Position numbers and translations under genes: made by a program
NCBI GenBank assembly: GCA_028583415.1
Contig: CM053269.1
Coordinates: forward strand, 59,819,007-59,883,006
DNA from: Protea cynaroides
Lineage: Eukaryota > Streptophyta > Magnoliopsida > Proteales > Proteaceae
Length of the DNA stretch: 64,000 nucleotides
Direction: 5' to 3'
Shown here: positions 47,611 to 60,056 of the stretch, in pieces
Layout: each line of letters opens with the position of its first letter
Numbering within the stretch: the stretch's first letter is position 1
Notes under the pieces: model-generated
Database searches by the model: none
What the model was told of the DNA's origin: nothing
What the model saw: only the letters and a program-made list of their open reading frames with translations

Positions 47611-50600
47611 TCAGAAGGCCGATCCACCTCCCTTTGTCTTTCCAAGCATTATGTCTTTTGCTTCATTAATTTTGGAAGCAAGGTGATGGCTGCCACCTGC
47701 ATCTGGGTGGTTTGCAACCATCACCCTTCTGTGAGCTTCCTTAACCTTTTCTGGAGTAGCACTTTCCCTGTTAAATAAAAAAAACTTCTGATTAGGAGAG
47801 GAAGTAAATAAGGTACATAATTTTTCCGTCTGCACTGCGAGATTATGTAAAAGTCCTGCATTCAATCTATGAAAATGAAGAGTTGGACATCTCAGAATAG
47901 TAAATTTGACCAGAAAATTAATTTTTGTTTGGCCAAGAAAAAACATCAATTTTCAATTACATGGTGAGTATTTGCTCTCTCTCTTTTAATATCTTGGACT
48001 ATAAAGAATGGGTAAGGGAGAGCTCCAGCAGAATGCAGTAAGATTTCGTCCCACCAACTCTACTAAAAAAGGGCAATACCCATTGCACGAGGCTCCCACC
48101 ACTGCGCTTTGTGGAAAGGATGTTTCCCAATTTAAACCTGCAACCACAAAGTCACAATGGAACAACCCCGCTCTTCCCACCAACTCAACAAGCCTTGTTC
48201 TTAGTCCTTACTATACAGTGTCACTTTCAAGGAATACAGAATACCTAAGCATAAGGTCAATTTTTTTAGTTTTCAGGATTGATACTAAAAGATTAGCAAT
48301 AAATTGATCCCAGTGCTTATCATTTCCAGGTTAGCTAAACCAATGTCATGGGAAATTTCTATTGTAGGCTTTCCTTTTGAAAGACTCGTTTTAAAATTTA
48401 GGAATTTGAGTTTTACCAACAAGGGTGTAAGTGGAGAAGAGACCAAGATGACTGAATGAAATTTAGATGTTCAATACGTCAAGCTTAGGAGCTTGCTGTC
48501 TTATCCTATTGCACAAGAACCTGCTACCCACAATTTTCACAGCTCCCTCTCTGCTACACAGGTAAGCCTGGCAACCAATATAAATGACTGACAGGAGAAG
48601 ACATATGTTAGCACGTATAAAAACAAATAAATATTTTAATAATTCTGCCAGTTGAAAGTTGCTTTAACAAAACCACAGTTCTACTTAAGTAAAAAAGAAC
48701 AGCATAACTGAAGATAAACTGAAGATCGTGGCAAGCACTGTTGAGCAGTTACGGTACAAATTACAAATAGTAAAAACAACAAGAGGGAAGCTGAAGGGAT
48801 TGAATTAGTAAGCCAAGACGCAAGTATTTGTGAGTTAGCAGAATATGTGTCCATGCATTGTAGAAAAGAATATGTGTGGTCAACTCCAAAATGGCGGGGT
48901 AAGGCTGAGTTGAGTTAAACTTAGGGCAAAAGGATGACTACAGTTTCTAAGAGGCTGAGAATCTTGTCTGGCAGAATTTTTCAATGACTAGCCTGTAGCT
49001 CGAGTACAAAATACTAGTAATATGGTACAAGCACCGGAGTAAATGAAGTATCTGACTGACAAGACGTAATAAAACATCCACAAAAGTAAGGCCAGCACTT
49101 TAATGGCTCCAAATAAGCCAATCGAGAAAAAAAAAAAAACAAAAAAAAAAATTCCAAATATGAAATAATTGTCCATTGACCCCATAAATCTATTGAAGAA
49201 GCTAATAATTTATTACGCCTCCAGTAGATAGCCAAACTGAATATCTTGCAGCTATATTTCCATACATTGGATTGTCCTACTTTGTATGAGGGTTCTATCA
49301 TTATTCACTAAACATTTCTATATAGAACACAGATAGCCAGTGAAGAAATAATACTCAAGCATTTTCTGGAAGAGTGCAATTTTCTGATATCATCATCACT
49401 TCCAGAAAATGTGATTCTTCTCTCTTAGTGCAGGTATCCTCCATGAACCCTCCATAAAATTCTATAAGAATCAATATAGGTAAGCAAAAAGACCCTACAA
49501 ACTAAAATCCCTTTAATAAGATGCCACCATTACCTAACGCCAAGAATAAGAGCTGCTTCCCTTTTTGTCATTGTAGGTTGGAAACCTCCATCATAGAACT
49601 TGCGAAGCGTAGGTGTAGGGGGCCGAGCCTTGAATGCTTGCCAAGCTTGGATCCCATATCTTCCAGCAAGAGCAGTAACTGCCACAGCAAGTCCAGCTAG
49701 AAACGGAGTAGTCTGATACACATTAGAGATTTAATGTTCATGATTCTAAATCTTCTGTAATGAATGCTTGTGCTATTAAAATTAAAGTAGACGCGTTCAA
49801 GAATTGATATTTACACTTTTCTTGATCAATAGTTCTGTTTCCTTCATAGTTGTCAAGGCCCTTAGGCGCCGCCTAGGCGCTCAGGCGGCCTTGTGACGCC
49901 TTGGTTGCCTAGGTGCCCTGTCAGGCCTGCAACGTCTTGGTTCGCCTTGACACCTTGACAACTATGATTTTCCTGACCAGAGCTTTATAGAAAGATAAAT
50001 GTGATAGTTCTGACAAAACCATGAATACGTAGCCATCAAATAATTGAGTTTCCCATTCCCTCTCGCAAAACCTAGTTTCAGCTTGGCTTCTTCCAATATA
50101 GGTGGCTACTCCCAGATAACCAAAAATGTCAGTCAAACCAATTATATTGAGAAACTCAAGCAATGACTTGAGATGCATGAATATCATCAACCAACCCTCG
50201 TTCCAGTCTTTTTTTTTTTTATACTTGAGCCTCGTTCCAGTCCTTGTTATACCTGAAAAGTTCTTCCTTTTCCTTCATGTAGCATACATCTAACCAATTT
50301 ATAATCAATACAAGGTTGGACTCAACACACTCCAATTTTTGAAGCATTGGAAGGAAGTTTTCATCATTATCCTATAGTATCACATATGCCCTTAACGAAT
50401 CAAACCATAATAAGCACATGACAACTTGACAAAGGTACATATAAAGCCCATTTTATGCACCTCAAAACCCTCACAATAATGATGTTGTTGTACGTTATAA
50501 TGCCTATGTAGAGCTACGGAAGAGAAGGTACAGGCATAGATACATAATCACATTAAACAACTTAAACAAGATGAAACTCTAAAACTCCATTTTTTTTTTG

Positions 50601-50780
50601 GGTACAAAAATAACTTCATTGAAAATACGTGAAAATCACCATGGAAAATTTAATTATTCACTCAAGCAACAAACAGGCTATTTGAAAACGCGGGGGAAAT
50701 AAAGGAAACATAACTTAACATTGGGAAACAAAGCAATCGGAAAAAAAAAGTCCGAGGTCTGAAGACTCTGAACTCACCAT
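47611..50780 (-). CDS. TIM14: Mitochondrial import inner membrane translocase subunit TIM14 / PAM18 (complete, three exons)
   Basis: Coding exons: 50780-50778 (ATG only), 49712-49534, 47767-47611 (stop TGA). They total 112 residues, the usual length of plant TIM14. The protein is a J-domain co-chaperone of the presequence translocase motor; it stimulates mitochondrial Hsp70 at the inner membrane. Seen: an N-terminal hydrophobic segment (residues about 4-20), a conserved linker GRYGIQAWQAFKARPP, and the HPD motif at 81-83 with the following DAGGSHHLASKINEAK helix typical of this family. Exon 1 ends GAAATG|GTGAGT, placing the start codon directly before the donor; exon 2 begins after GTATCAG and exon 3 after TTTAACAG. 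Introns of 1065 and 1766 bp carry a small MITE and an old Au SINE respectively. An alternative start at 49721 inside the intron is rejected because it uses acceptor bases. Confidence 0.92.
48040..48185 (-). mobile_element. Degenerate Au-type SINE in TIM14 intron 2
   Basis: On the minus strand: GGTTGTTCCATTGTGACTTT, then GGTTTAAATTGGGAAACATC and CCTCGTGCAATGGGTATTGCC with T-run, i.e. the Au SINE head and tail with the middle GGGTAAGGCTGCGTA segment lost. Clearly older than the copy at 4490. Confidence 0.65.
49845..49966. mobile_element. 122-bp MITE, CATAGTTGTCAAGG family, in TIM14 intron 1
   Basis: Near-perfect terminal inverted repeats CATAGTTGTCAAGG and CCTTGACAACTATG, with GC-rich interior of AGGCGCC/GCCTAGGCG text that can fold back. 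Same ends as the element at 20347-20502. Confidence 0.8.
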
Positions 50781-53700
50781 TTCCGCGAGAGGTTCAGGGT
50801 TGAAGAAAAGAACATCGGTTTGTTCTTTAAACTGTGAGGTTGCTCAGTCTTAACGCCTGATCCTTAAAAGAAGAACCCATTCTTAGGTATTTTTATCGAG
50901 TTTGACCTAAGTCGCTAGTGGGATTTCGCCCAGAAGCTCTTCTCGGATTCTGTTGTGCGATTTTGTCTCTGGGTTTTTTTTTTTTCTTTTGGGTCGACTC
51001 TTGGATTCACGTTATGTTAATTTGTTTATTTCAGAGCGTGCAAATGAGAGGATGCGGGGCCCTTTTGCACCTACTTGCATTTTTCTTGGGATTTCATTAG
51101 CTTCTTATTCAGTGGGTCTCACACTCTATCGGTGGGTTGAGATCCACAACTCACCATCTACGGTAATGGGATCCCATTAACAATACATGTACAAGTAGCT
51201 GATCTAAATTTGCGGGGCACTAATGTTAGTGCAATTTTTAATTTCACTGGCAAAAGGATGACTATTTTTTATATCGAAGTTGGCTGTATATTCTCACATG
51301 AGAGGTGTGAAATGACCATGCCATCCCTAGTCATTATACACTCCTTATGAGGCATAGAGATTGTCCCCTCCTCCAGCGGTGATCCAACAACTAGAGTCCT
51401 CCAGCAATGGGAGACGATTTGAATTTCTTTATGAGAGGATGCAAGGGAACATTACCAGACAATGTTCTTTTTCTATAATAAATTATGTGAGAAGGCATAG
51501 CCCACACCGTCAGTGTTAAGGAAAATACAATAGTACTTTTCCCTCTTATATTGTTTTGTTCCACTAGAACCCCGACTTTATTGGGTTGTAAATAATACAT
51601 GACGGAGCTCGAGCGAAAAGTATTGATTCATTTCTCAGGGGCAAGGATCTAGGGGGTTTAATGTTAATCAATAAGTTGAAAAAACTTTGTAAGCATATCT
51701 TCGATATAGAAATCGAAAAGATCTAATTTGAACAAGTTTCAACAAATCCAAAAGTCAAATTTGTTGGAATTGGTAAAGTAAAAGCTTTTCGGCCAAAAAA
51801 GTATCGCGCGCGAATCAATCGTTCCTATGATTCTTTGATAGAAAGAAATCACAAAAGGTCATTTTTGGGTCCAATGGAATTCATAGGTATAGGAAGAAGC
51901 CCCATCAAATAGAGATTTTTTCTTTTGACCATAATTCGATTGTTAATACGATATAAAATGATTGTCACTACAAGCAATACTACACCTCTGATCATGAAAT
52001 ATTGATCGCTTGTCGAACCTTGTGAATCGCGTGAAAGTAGGATACTCAAATTTGGGGGTCAAAGAGTTTCATGAAACGTTCTTGGTGGAAAAAAATGTGA
52101 GTGAAAGATTCCACTGAATCAAATTTGACCTATGAATCTAAGAAATAGTGAGAATTCCTGATTTCTCTCAATTCGAAGATCCAAGATTTGAATGGAACTT
52201 TCTCATTTTTAATAAGTTCAACCCCTGATGGAATAATTCCTCAATGCTAAATGAGTATTGCGGAACCAATCTCTAGAATTAATCAGTTCTCTTCTCCAGC
52301 AGTGTGCACACACTGATGAAGGCTACACAGCAACAGCAGCAGATTTTCTCACACACAAGAGGATGAAGAGAGAGAGAGGAAGAAATGAATTAGAATAAAG
52401 CTACTTCTCAGCTGAGTCACAACGGTATAAGAACCTGAACCTTTAAATCAATATGAGGACATTTTTAGTTGCAAAATTTTGTTTGAAGACACATTCTGGA
52501 TTGCAAACAAGGTCATACATAATTTCCCCCTTTTTTTTTTATCCCAAAAGCTAACAACTTGCTAATCCATGTAAATAAAAAACATTTTTTTTACACTAAA
52601 ACTTGCAGCAATTTATAGAAACCCTGAAACCAGAACAGGAGATACAAGACTCAGGAGCTCCTCCAGGAAAGTGATTTCCTTTTCTATAAAAACTCTCATA
52701 AATCTGGTCCTGGTATCATTGTTTGTGCTCATAAATGTTAATCGATTGCAGCAAAATAATGCTAAATCATATCAAATGGAGGCAAGGAAGATGAAGCAAA
52801 GGAATAGCAGACGTAAGCAATGGAGTAGGGGGTCATTTTCACAGCCCAAGTGAGAGGGCGCAGGACACAGTAGGACAGAAAAACTTTTTCCCAAGAATTA
52901 AATCATCAGAAGCAAAGAAACTTATATTCAATTTTCCCTGTACTCACTCTTCAGCAAACTTACCAGCCTGAGCACAGATTGAAGGGTTTCTACCAAAAGT
53001 ACACATCAAAAGGTAAACAGGATCGAAATATAATAAAAAGAGTGCATAGTTTCTGGACACATGGATGCATTACCTAGTAAGATCACCTTCTGTTTCTGCC
53101 TAATCACCTCAACCAAGATTCCAAATACCCAAATGGCAGGTTGAATTGGACACTGCCAATCTTGATCCTGATCGTGATCGGCCGATCCAGCACAATTCTG
53201 GCCAATATTGATTGATATTTGAAGGAATATTGGTAATATTGGCTTGATTAGTGCCACCCGATCCTGATCAAGACGCCCGATATGTCTAATCTGATTTACT
53301 ACCTGCAATAGTTTCCCTCTTTTAACAAATAAAAGTCTGCTGCAGTGATCATTGAGAAAAATCAAGTCTTTTCACTAATACAATCTCTGCAGTGTATTTA
53401 ATCCAGTTTGACCCATCAAGTTGGTCCACATGTCCTGACTCTGGGTGCCTACTCATGTCTGGCAGGATGGGTTCAGTTTCATCCATTGCTTCCCCCCACA
53501 CAAAAAAAAATGAATTAAGAAAATTTCCACTCACCAACAGTGTTCCTTGTCAAAAATTTTGGAGGCTCAAGGGAAAGTTCATGGATTCATGATATGTGGA
53601 TTTGGATAATTCCCCTTTAACGCCATCCATTTTATCATGCAGATAGCCATAGATCTGTGTGGCTTACACGGTTACCTTGAGTGGTGCATCCTGATCATCT

Positions 53701-54210
53701 GATCACCACGTACCATCTAATGAACCCATTGTAAAGCCTGCCCTTCATCACAGTCATGAGAGCATTCTGTGTGATAGCTGCTCAGTTGTACATCTTCTGT
53801 CCAGCTATGTAACATCATACTTGTGCAAAGTACAGAGGAAACACCTTGCCAGATTAGCAGACATCTATATTTCTTGGAATGAGTAAAAAATACACAGAGA
53901 ATTAAGCATTCATTTTACAACATTGAATGAATCAATAAATGAATTAAAAAAAGAAAAAGAAAAGAGAATCCTTAAATAGAGCATGGAAACTCTGCCAACA
54001 CAATGGCAAGCTATATGCGCATGGACAAATAAGTTGTACAGGATCCTGGGTGCCCCATGTAAATGATCCGCCAATCTTAAGTGAAAATGCAGTAGGAACT
54101 TGGGTGGTTCCATGCCATCTTTCACTTCTACATAAAGCAGCTACACATACAGCTACAACTTCTTGTAGGCTGATTGAACCAGGATAGGAGTATATCATCA
54201 CTGCTAAATT
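50781..54210. other. Intergenic between TIM14 and EXO5
   Basis: Besides the plastid-derived piece (51600-52215) there is a GATC-rich, partly self-complementary patch near 53140-53290 (GATCCTGATCGTGATCGGCC versus CCCGATCCTGATCAAGAC) that looks like another MITE, and no gene. Confidence 0.45.
51862..52215 (-). pseudogene. ycf2: Plastid ycf2 5' fragment (nuclear insertion, NUPT), frame decayed
   Basis: On the minus strand, from 52215, the text reads FKSWIFELREI, NSHYFLDS, THIFFHQERFMKLFDP in one frame, then SILLSRDSQGSTSDQYF, LYRINNRIMVKRKNLYLMG and LLPIPMNSIGPKNDLL after shifts and stops. This is the N-terminal region of plastid Ycf2 in the correct order. Internal stops and a frame change show it is dead. 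The adjoining 51600-51850 stretch may also be plastid-derived but I could not name it. Confidence 0.85.
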
Positions 54211-57200
54211 CTAGCTTGATGTACTACTGGTGCTCGTATTTGCTGGACAAATAGAAGCAAACTTACAAAACCGACACTTCCAGCACTCCTCTGTTGGGAC
54301 ATATCTGGCTTCCCTGTTTCCCGACCAAAACTCAAGACAGCACTGGATCTGACTTTTAAGCCAATCAGAATCATAAGCAAACTGATCTTCACCTAGCAAT
54401 GAATGATCTCCTTGGAATTCATATCTGCACCAAATAAGAAGCAGAAGGTGACCCCAAATATGTGGAGATGATCTTAGAAAGTAAAAGAAGATTGGCCAGT
54501 AAAGCCTCATACCAAATACCCAAGAGGCTTTTCATAACCATTAAAATTTATGGCGAAGCATCCAAAAGAAATGAGATAGATTAGGCGGTTAAAATCATCT
54601 AAATTAATTACCCTTACTGAATATTAAAGCATAGAAGCCTCCTCTGGACAACCCCCTTTTTCAGCCAAATGGAGGGATGGTGCAGCCAATTGGTACCCCA
54701 CATCCAGCCATCTCATGAGCAACCTCCTAGGGTGGCTATGTAGAAAATATCCAAATAAGTCCCATTCTATGTTCTATACTATACTTTTCCCATGGAAAAC
54801 AACCATTGGAATACTAATTCTTTCAAGAAACAAGAGAAGAGGCTTCTCCAGTCGCCATATGTAACATTGCTTCTCTCTACAAAAAGTTTCTCAAGATGGA
54901 CCACAGCTAAAACCTTTCCTATCTCAGAATATATATATAATTTCACCCTCCACGGACTAGCTTGCAGCTAGAAGAGGTCCAACTAATAACAAATTTTCAT
55001 AGGTTTGAAGATTATAGATTTATAATCACCTCAACAGAAGCTGGTCATGTGCAGGAGGCAGCAAGCAACAAGTATTTCTAAAGCACGTAACCAGATCTTC
55101 AAGGGTCTGCACATGCAAATGAAACAAACTCAGAATAACGTCATAAACTGGAAAGTGGTAATGTCTATGAGAGGATTTTACCCTCGATGCCCAAAATTTT
55201 TGTTTCTGTATTGATCCATTACATTCAATAAGTAGGAAAGCTCTGGGATGAACCATAACCAAGAATACCTATATGTTTTGATAAAATATCTCACAAAAGG
55301 TCTGAGTATTTTACCCAAATATATCTCTTCAACCTTCAGTAAAAGATATTTAATCACACAATTTGGCACCGTATTCTCAACTTTCCCTCATAGGACATTT
55401 TTCCACATCAACAAAAAGCTCTCCAGATTGCAATACATACACTAGACATTTCTTGTTTCGTTCCTCAAGTTTTAAAACAGTTGACATATTATGGCACATT
55501 GATTCATGAATATGATCAGCCACAAAACCAAACATTCAAACCATCAAGTTCGATGTCAACAGGAGCCCTATGCTGGGACATGAAAAGAAAAGCAGAGGAA
55601 ATGGGGGAACAATTAGAGGTTCCGGAAGAAACTGTAATCACTTAGAAATTAGAAGTTTGAAGGGTTACATATAGACTAGGGTGATAATTCATGAAATCCA
55701 GTATCCCGCTAAAGTTTAAATCCAGGTTTCGTTTAGGTTGAGCACCTTTCAAACTGAAGAAGCTGAAATAAGGAAAAATAGGAGTAAAACTGAACAAAGG
55801 AAAGAAAATGTTTCTAGAGAGAGAGAGACTCCTTCCAGTTTACCTAAAGAAGCAGCTTAGTTAGTTGGCATCAACTTAACAAAATTATACTAGAGAAAGA
55901 ATACATCATCTTCAAATGCTTCTGTTACGATGGAGATATGACTATTTAGTCATTGATGAGGACCATCCAGTCACTGAACATCTTTCAAATGGGGAACAGC
56001 CTAAGAATTTTGCCAGCTACATGTTATACATAGCTTCTGATCCATGGCTAAATATAGATATTTAGTATTTATGCTTAGAGGAAAGTTGGCAGTAAAGAAG
56101 TTCAAATATCATGAAATCATGGTTTTCAGTCATATCCCTTACAAGGGGTCACCAATTAACAGTATGGTGCAGATGGATCAGCCAATTAGACAAATATATG
56201 CAGTAAATGGTTCATTATGGATGAGAAAAGGTATTAAGGTGTCACATAGAAACATAGATCCATAGATTACTACAGTCAAGAAGCAAAATTATTTACCTTT
56301 ACAGGGAAACCTGAGCTAGCAGCGTAATCTATGATCTCTTCGGACAAAACGTGACGAGGATTTAATCCAAAGAAATCAAAGAAATGGTCTGAAGGGAAGC
56401 TATCAGCAATTATGTTATCCCACAAATACTTGTAGCACATTAACTGAAGTCTGCCAGCCGAAACCAAAAACAAAAAGTTAATAATAAACTGAAAGCGCTT
56501 TCGTTCAAATAGATCACAACAGTAAATAATGCTCTCAGGAAATCCATCCTGTTAGATAAGCAAATAATTTATTGACATAAAAAATGGAATAGATAAGTAC
56601 CTTCCATTCCTTTTTTGTGGTTCAGAGGGAAGCTTAGCCTGAGAACGAGTTTTTGTGTCCACCAATGTGGAGATCCTGATTTCTTCTGTTAAAGGCATTC
56701 GAATTTCATCAATCACCCCAACCATCCAGACACCTTCTACAAGACCTACTCTGAAATTGTGTAAAATTATAATCCATTAACAAGAATGCTAAGTGCAAAG
56801 CTGTTTCCAAGAAAAACCAAATTTTAATTGCTGTGCAAGTTGAAGGCCTACTGAACTATTACAAAGTAGGAAACGGGAAAACAATATGGAGCAAGAACTC
56901 CCCGAGAAAAGAGAATTTACAACAAATCTTATAAGATTTTCCTCTAAAATAGATCTGACATATGAATAAGTTGCACTCCATCCCTACACACATCTATTAC
57001 AAAATCAAGTCTTTAAATGCAACTAGATCCAAGCCACCAGACCATGCCCAAAACCATGAATAAAAGGGTATTAAGAAACTGTCAGAAACAAAATTTTGTG
57101 GGACCTCCATTTCATGTCCCACCATACTACCTCAACCAAATAGGGGATGCACAAAACTATAAACAATTCAAACTGAAAGCACAAAGGATGAGACTAGAAT

Positions 57201-60056
57201 TATCTCAATTACACCAACTTACACAGGAAGCTCACGTGTTAGCCCTTCAAATAATAATTGATTTGAACCAACAATGAAATTCATGAGCTTCAGACCCCAG
57301 GCATCTTCCACCGATTTTACTCGAACTTTTACCTTTTTGACAACCTGTGGTTCCATAAGGTACCTTGTTAGGACAAAAAATCCCATGCTAGAAATATGCA
57401 TAAAAGAAAATTCAATGCCCTAAAAATGCATGATCTGTAACAAGTACTCTCAACACAGCAAATAGATCAAATAAATGAATATTATGTAAATGGTATTTTT
57501 TTTCCCTGAGGGTTATGTTTCATTGCATAAACCCTAGCAGATAAAAAATTGAATGGCAAGCTATTGCTCATGCTGAAAGTGAAGAAGTTGCAGATTTGTG
57601 ACATGAATTGGATCATATTATTATCAAATATTGAAGAAAACATACGGAGGCCCAATGAGATGATAGGTCAAATACAGTGATGTTGAATTAAGAGGGGAAA
57701 AAAAAAACCAATTCATGCTTTAAAACTAGTATTATCAGTAACCGAGAAAGTTTAAGAGTAAATAAGATCCCATTGACATAGGGAGGCCTCTTCTCCTCCT
57801 CCTCGGCATGGGATCTGATTAGATCTTTGTCTCCGAAAGTCCCCTGGGGTGATGCAGTTTGGTTCAAAGGCTTTCTTTCTCAGCACAACTTCATTTGTTG
57901 GAGAGCTCTAATGGGGACACCTCCTCTACAATCTCAATGCTTCCTGTGCTGGTCGGCTTCAAAAGATATTCAGCAACTTTTCTTCAAATGCACTTTCTCC
58001 TCCCAAATCTGGGAAAAAATGATCCTCCATTCCTGACCTTTTCGAAGGCGATTCCAAACTTTGAATGGGAATGGAGATGGATCAGCAAAGTTTTCAAAAG
58101 GAAATCCATCAGTGACCTCATATGCAAGCTTATCTTCTGTGCTTCAATCTACTACATATGGATGGAGTGCAACCTCGGGATATGGAGAGGGAAATCTAGA
58201 AGAATTAACCAGATTTGGGATGTCATTCTATTTCATGTCTGGCGATTAGCCATCATACCGTGTCCACACATAGCCTTGAAATAGATTTATCATTAATGTT
58301 TGGGATCTTCCTATTCAGTTCATTGTGTATGGGAGGTCCGGTGTCATCTAAATGTGTATGTTCCTCCTGATTTGGCTCTCCTGAATAGGAGAGCTTCTGT
58401 TGTATTCTTGTTCTCTTCTTTAATAAATTTATCCTATTCAACCAAAAAAGGAAAAGAATAAATTAGATCAATTACTAATTATGTGACAATGGTGCCTTTT
58501 TTTTTTTTTCTTTTTTTTTTTTTCATGAATTGCCTCTTTACAATTGTTCCAATCCAGAAACATCTCATTGTGCACTGGGTATTAGTATTTGTAAGAATGC
58601 TCATTCAGAAACGGCTGAATGAAGATTATTTTTTTTTTCTTAGTGAATGACTGAATGAATATTGAATAATACCAAACAAGAAAATTCTATATTTGGTTGT
58701 AGCACTTCATGGTATGGTACTACTTTGTACAATCGTAGATGTGCCCTGTTTAGGCTTAATAAGAATCTACTTCACTTAATTAAAATGATATTATAATTTT
58801 AACAATATACATTTCGTAGATTACAGATAACATGATATATATGACCAAGGGCGAGCTAAATTATGATAGGTTTCTAAAACATGGTCTCATTATTAAAGTT
58901 AGGAGACAAAGCCAAAAGAATGATTAATTTAAATAGTTAGGAGGATAGCAAGATAAGAGCATAAACAGTCGGTACATATTGAATCTTACCTCTTCTTCCA
59001 ATTTAACATGCCGATCAAAACCAGCTTTCATAGCTTTAGTTCTTCTAGGTCTTCCATAGAGAAGAATAAATTCCATTTGCTTCTCACACCACTCCTAGGA
59101 AATGAAGAACAATGTAACTTTGATTGGGTTGAATTTATAGAACTGAAAGAACGAAAGGTAGAGACTTGAATAATCAACTAATCCTAGATTTTATTCACCA
59201 AAAAAAAAAAATCCTAGATTTTAGAGTCTGTATAGATATCAACACTTGAAAATAAACATCAATATGACTTAGTAACACACTCTTCCAAGTGTTGAAAATA
59301 CTTTTAAGGTCCATTTCATAATGTAGAGAATAAGGATAGGACCGAATACAAAATATGAAGAACGGGACCTCTTAAAGCTTGGGTTGGGAAACTGTGTCAG
59401 ATAAAAGTTATAATATGTGCATTTTAGATGTTATAAAAATACGAGGTCAAATTTAAGGAATTGAGTTTGAAAATCGAAGTGCATCCTAATTCGTTTTGGG
59501 TTACTCCAGAATCTTGCAACAGGAGGTTTGAAAATTACCAAATATCTGTTGGAATTCAAAAAACTAAAATCTTTCTTCATGGTTAACATCCTATCAGTCA
59601 GCATTCAGACAAATCTCACCAAAAATAAAAAATGAACAATCAAATAAGAAGAAAGAAATACATATAAGGAGAAAATTATCACACAGAGGCAGTGAGATCA
59701 GTGATGGCCAGTCCTTTTCTTCTCCGAAATCGGTCCAACAACGACTGGGGTACTTTGCTTTTCTTCTGGGTAGCGCCTAAATTGCCTGAATCTTCGATAT
59801 CACCGACTGTACTGGCCTCCGAACAGCTTGCAATTCTCCTTTTCGAATGAAAAGTGATGGATGAAACAGAAGAGAAGAGCGACAATCGGGACTTAGAAGG
59901 GGAGGAGGAAGCAACAGAAGAGATGAAAGAGGATGGAATAGACGAACGAGTAGCAATAAAGGCAGCTTCGATGAGAGCCATCTCTTCTTCGCTCACGATC
60001 TCAACTGGGATTTCAGGAATGTCGTCGGGAGGAGATTTGATCTGTAAATCTGTCAT
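54211..60056 (-). CDS. EXO5: Exonuclease V, EXO5-type Fe-S single-strand DNA exonuclease (complete, seven exons)
   Basis: Exons: 60056-59685, 59094-58990, 57344-57223, 56750-56601, 56450-56297, 55106-55030, 54424-54211 (stop TAG). They join in frame into 397 residues, matching plant EXO5 length (about 390). Domains: a serine-rich N-terminal region that could hold an organelle-targeting signal; a PD-(D/E)XK nuclease core with Asp214 (GVIDEIR) and Asp231-x-Lys233 (LVDTKTR); and Fe-S cluster cysteines, C127 (EWCEKQ) plus C377-x2-C380-x5-C386 near the C-terminus. The family degrades single-stranded DNA in repair and organelle DNA maintenance. Intron 2 holds a truncated LINE. All borders are GT/AG. 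The first in-frame ATG of exon 1 was taken as start. Confidence 0.9.
57770..58454 (+). mobile_element. 5'-truncated L1-type LINE tail in EXO5 intron 2
   Basis: Reads (one frameshift) VPWGDAVWFKGFLSQHNFIC, ...PLQSQCFLCWSASKDIQQLF and FKCTFSSQIWE: the zinc-binding domain that ends plant LINE reverse transcriptases (zf-RVT), followed by about 150 bp of 3' UTR and a short A-rich tail. Flanking 15-mers AGAGTAAATAAGATC (57755-57769) and AGAATAAATTAGATC (58455-58469) match at 13 of 15, a decayed target duplication. The element is opposite in orientation to the EXO5 gene. Confidence 0.8.

Noticed and set aside
49530..49721. TIM14 start at 49721 (MYQTTPFLAG)
   Set aside because: The codons MYQ come from intron bases GTGTATCAG; the ATG at 50780 with a GT donor gives the standard 112-residue protein.
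51391..51600. 69-residue minus-strand frame in the intergenic region
   Set aside because: No family resemblance; frame overlaps unrelated repeat-like DNA.
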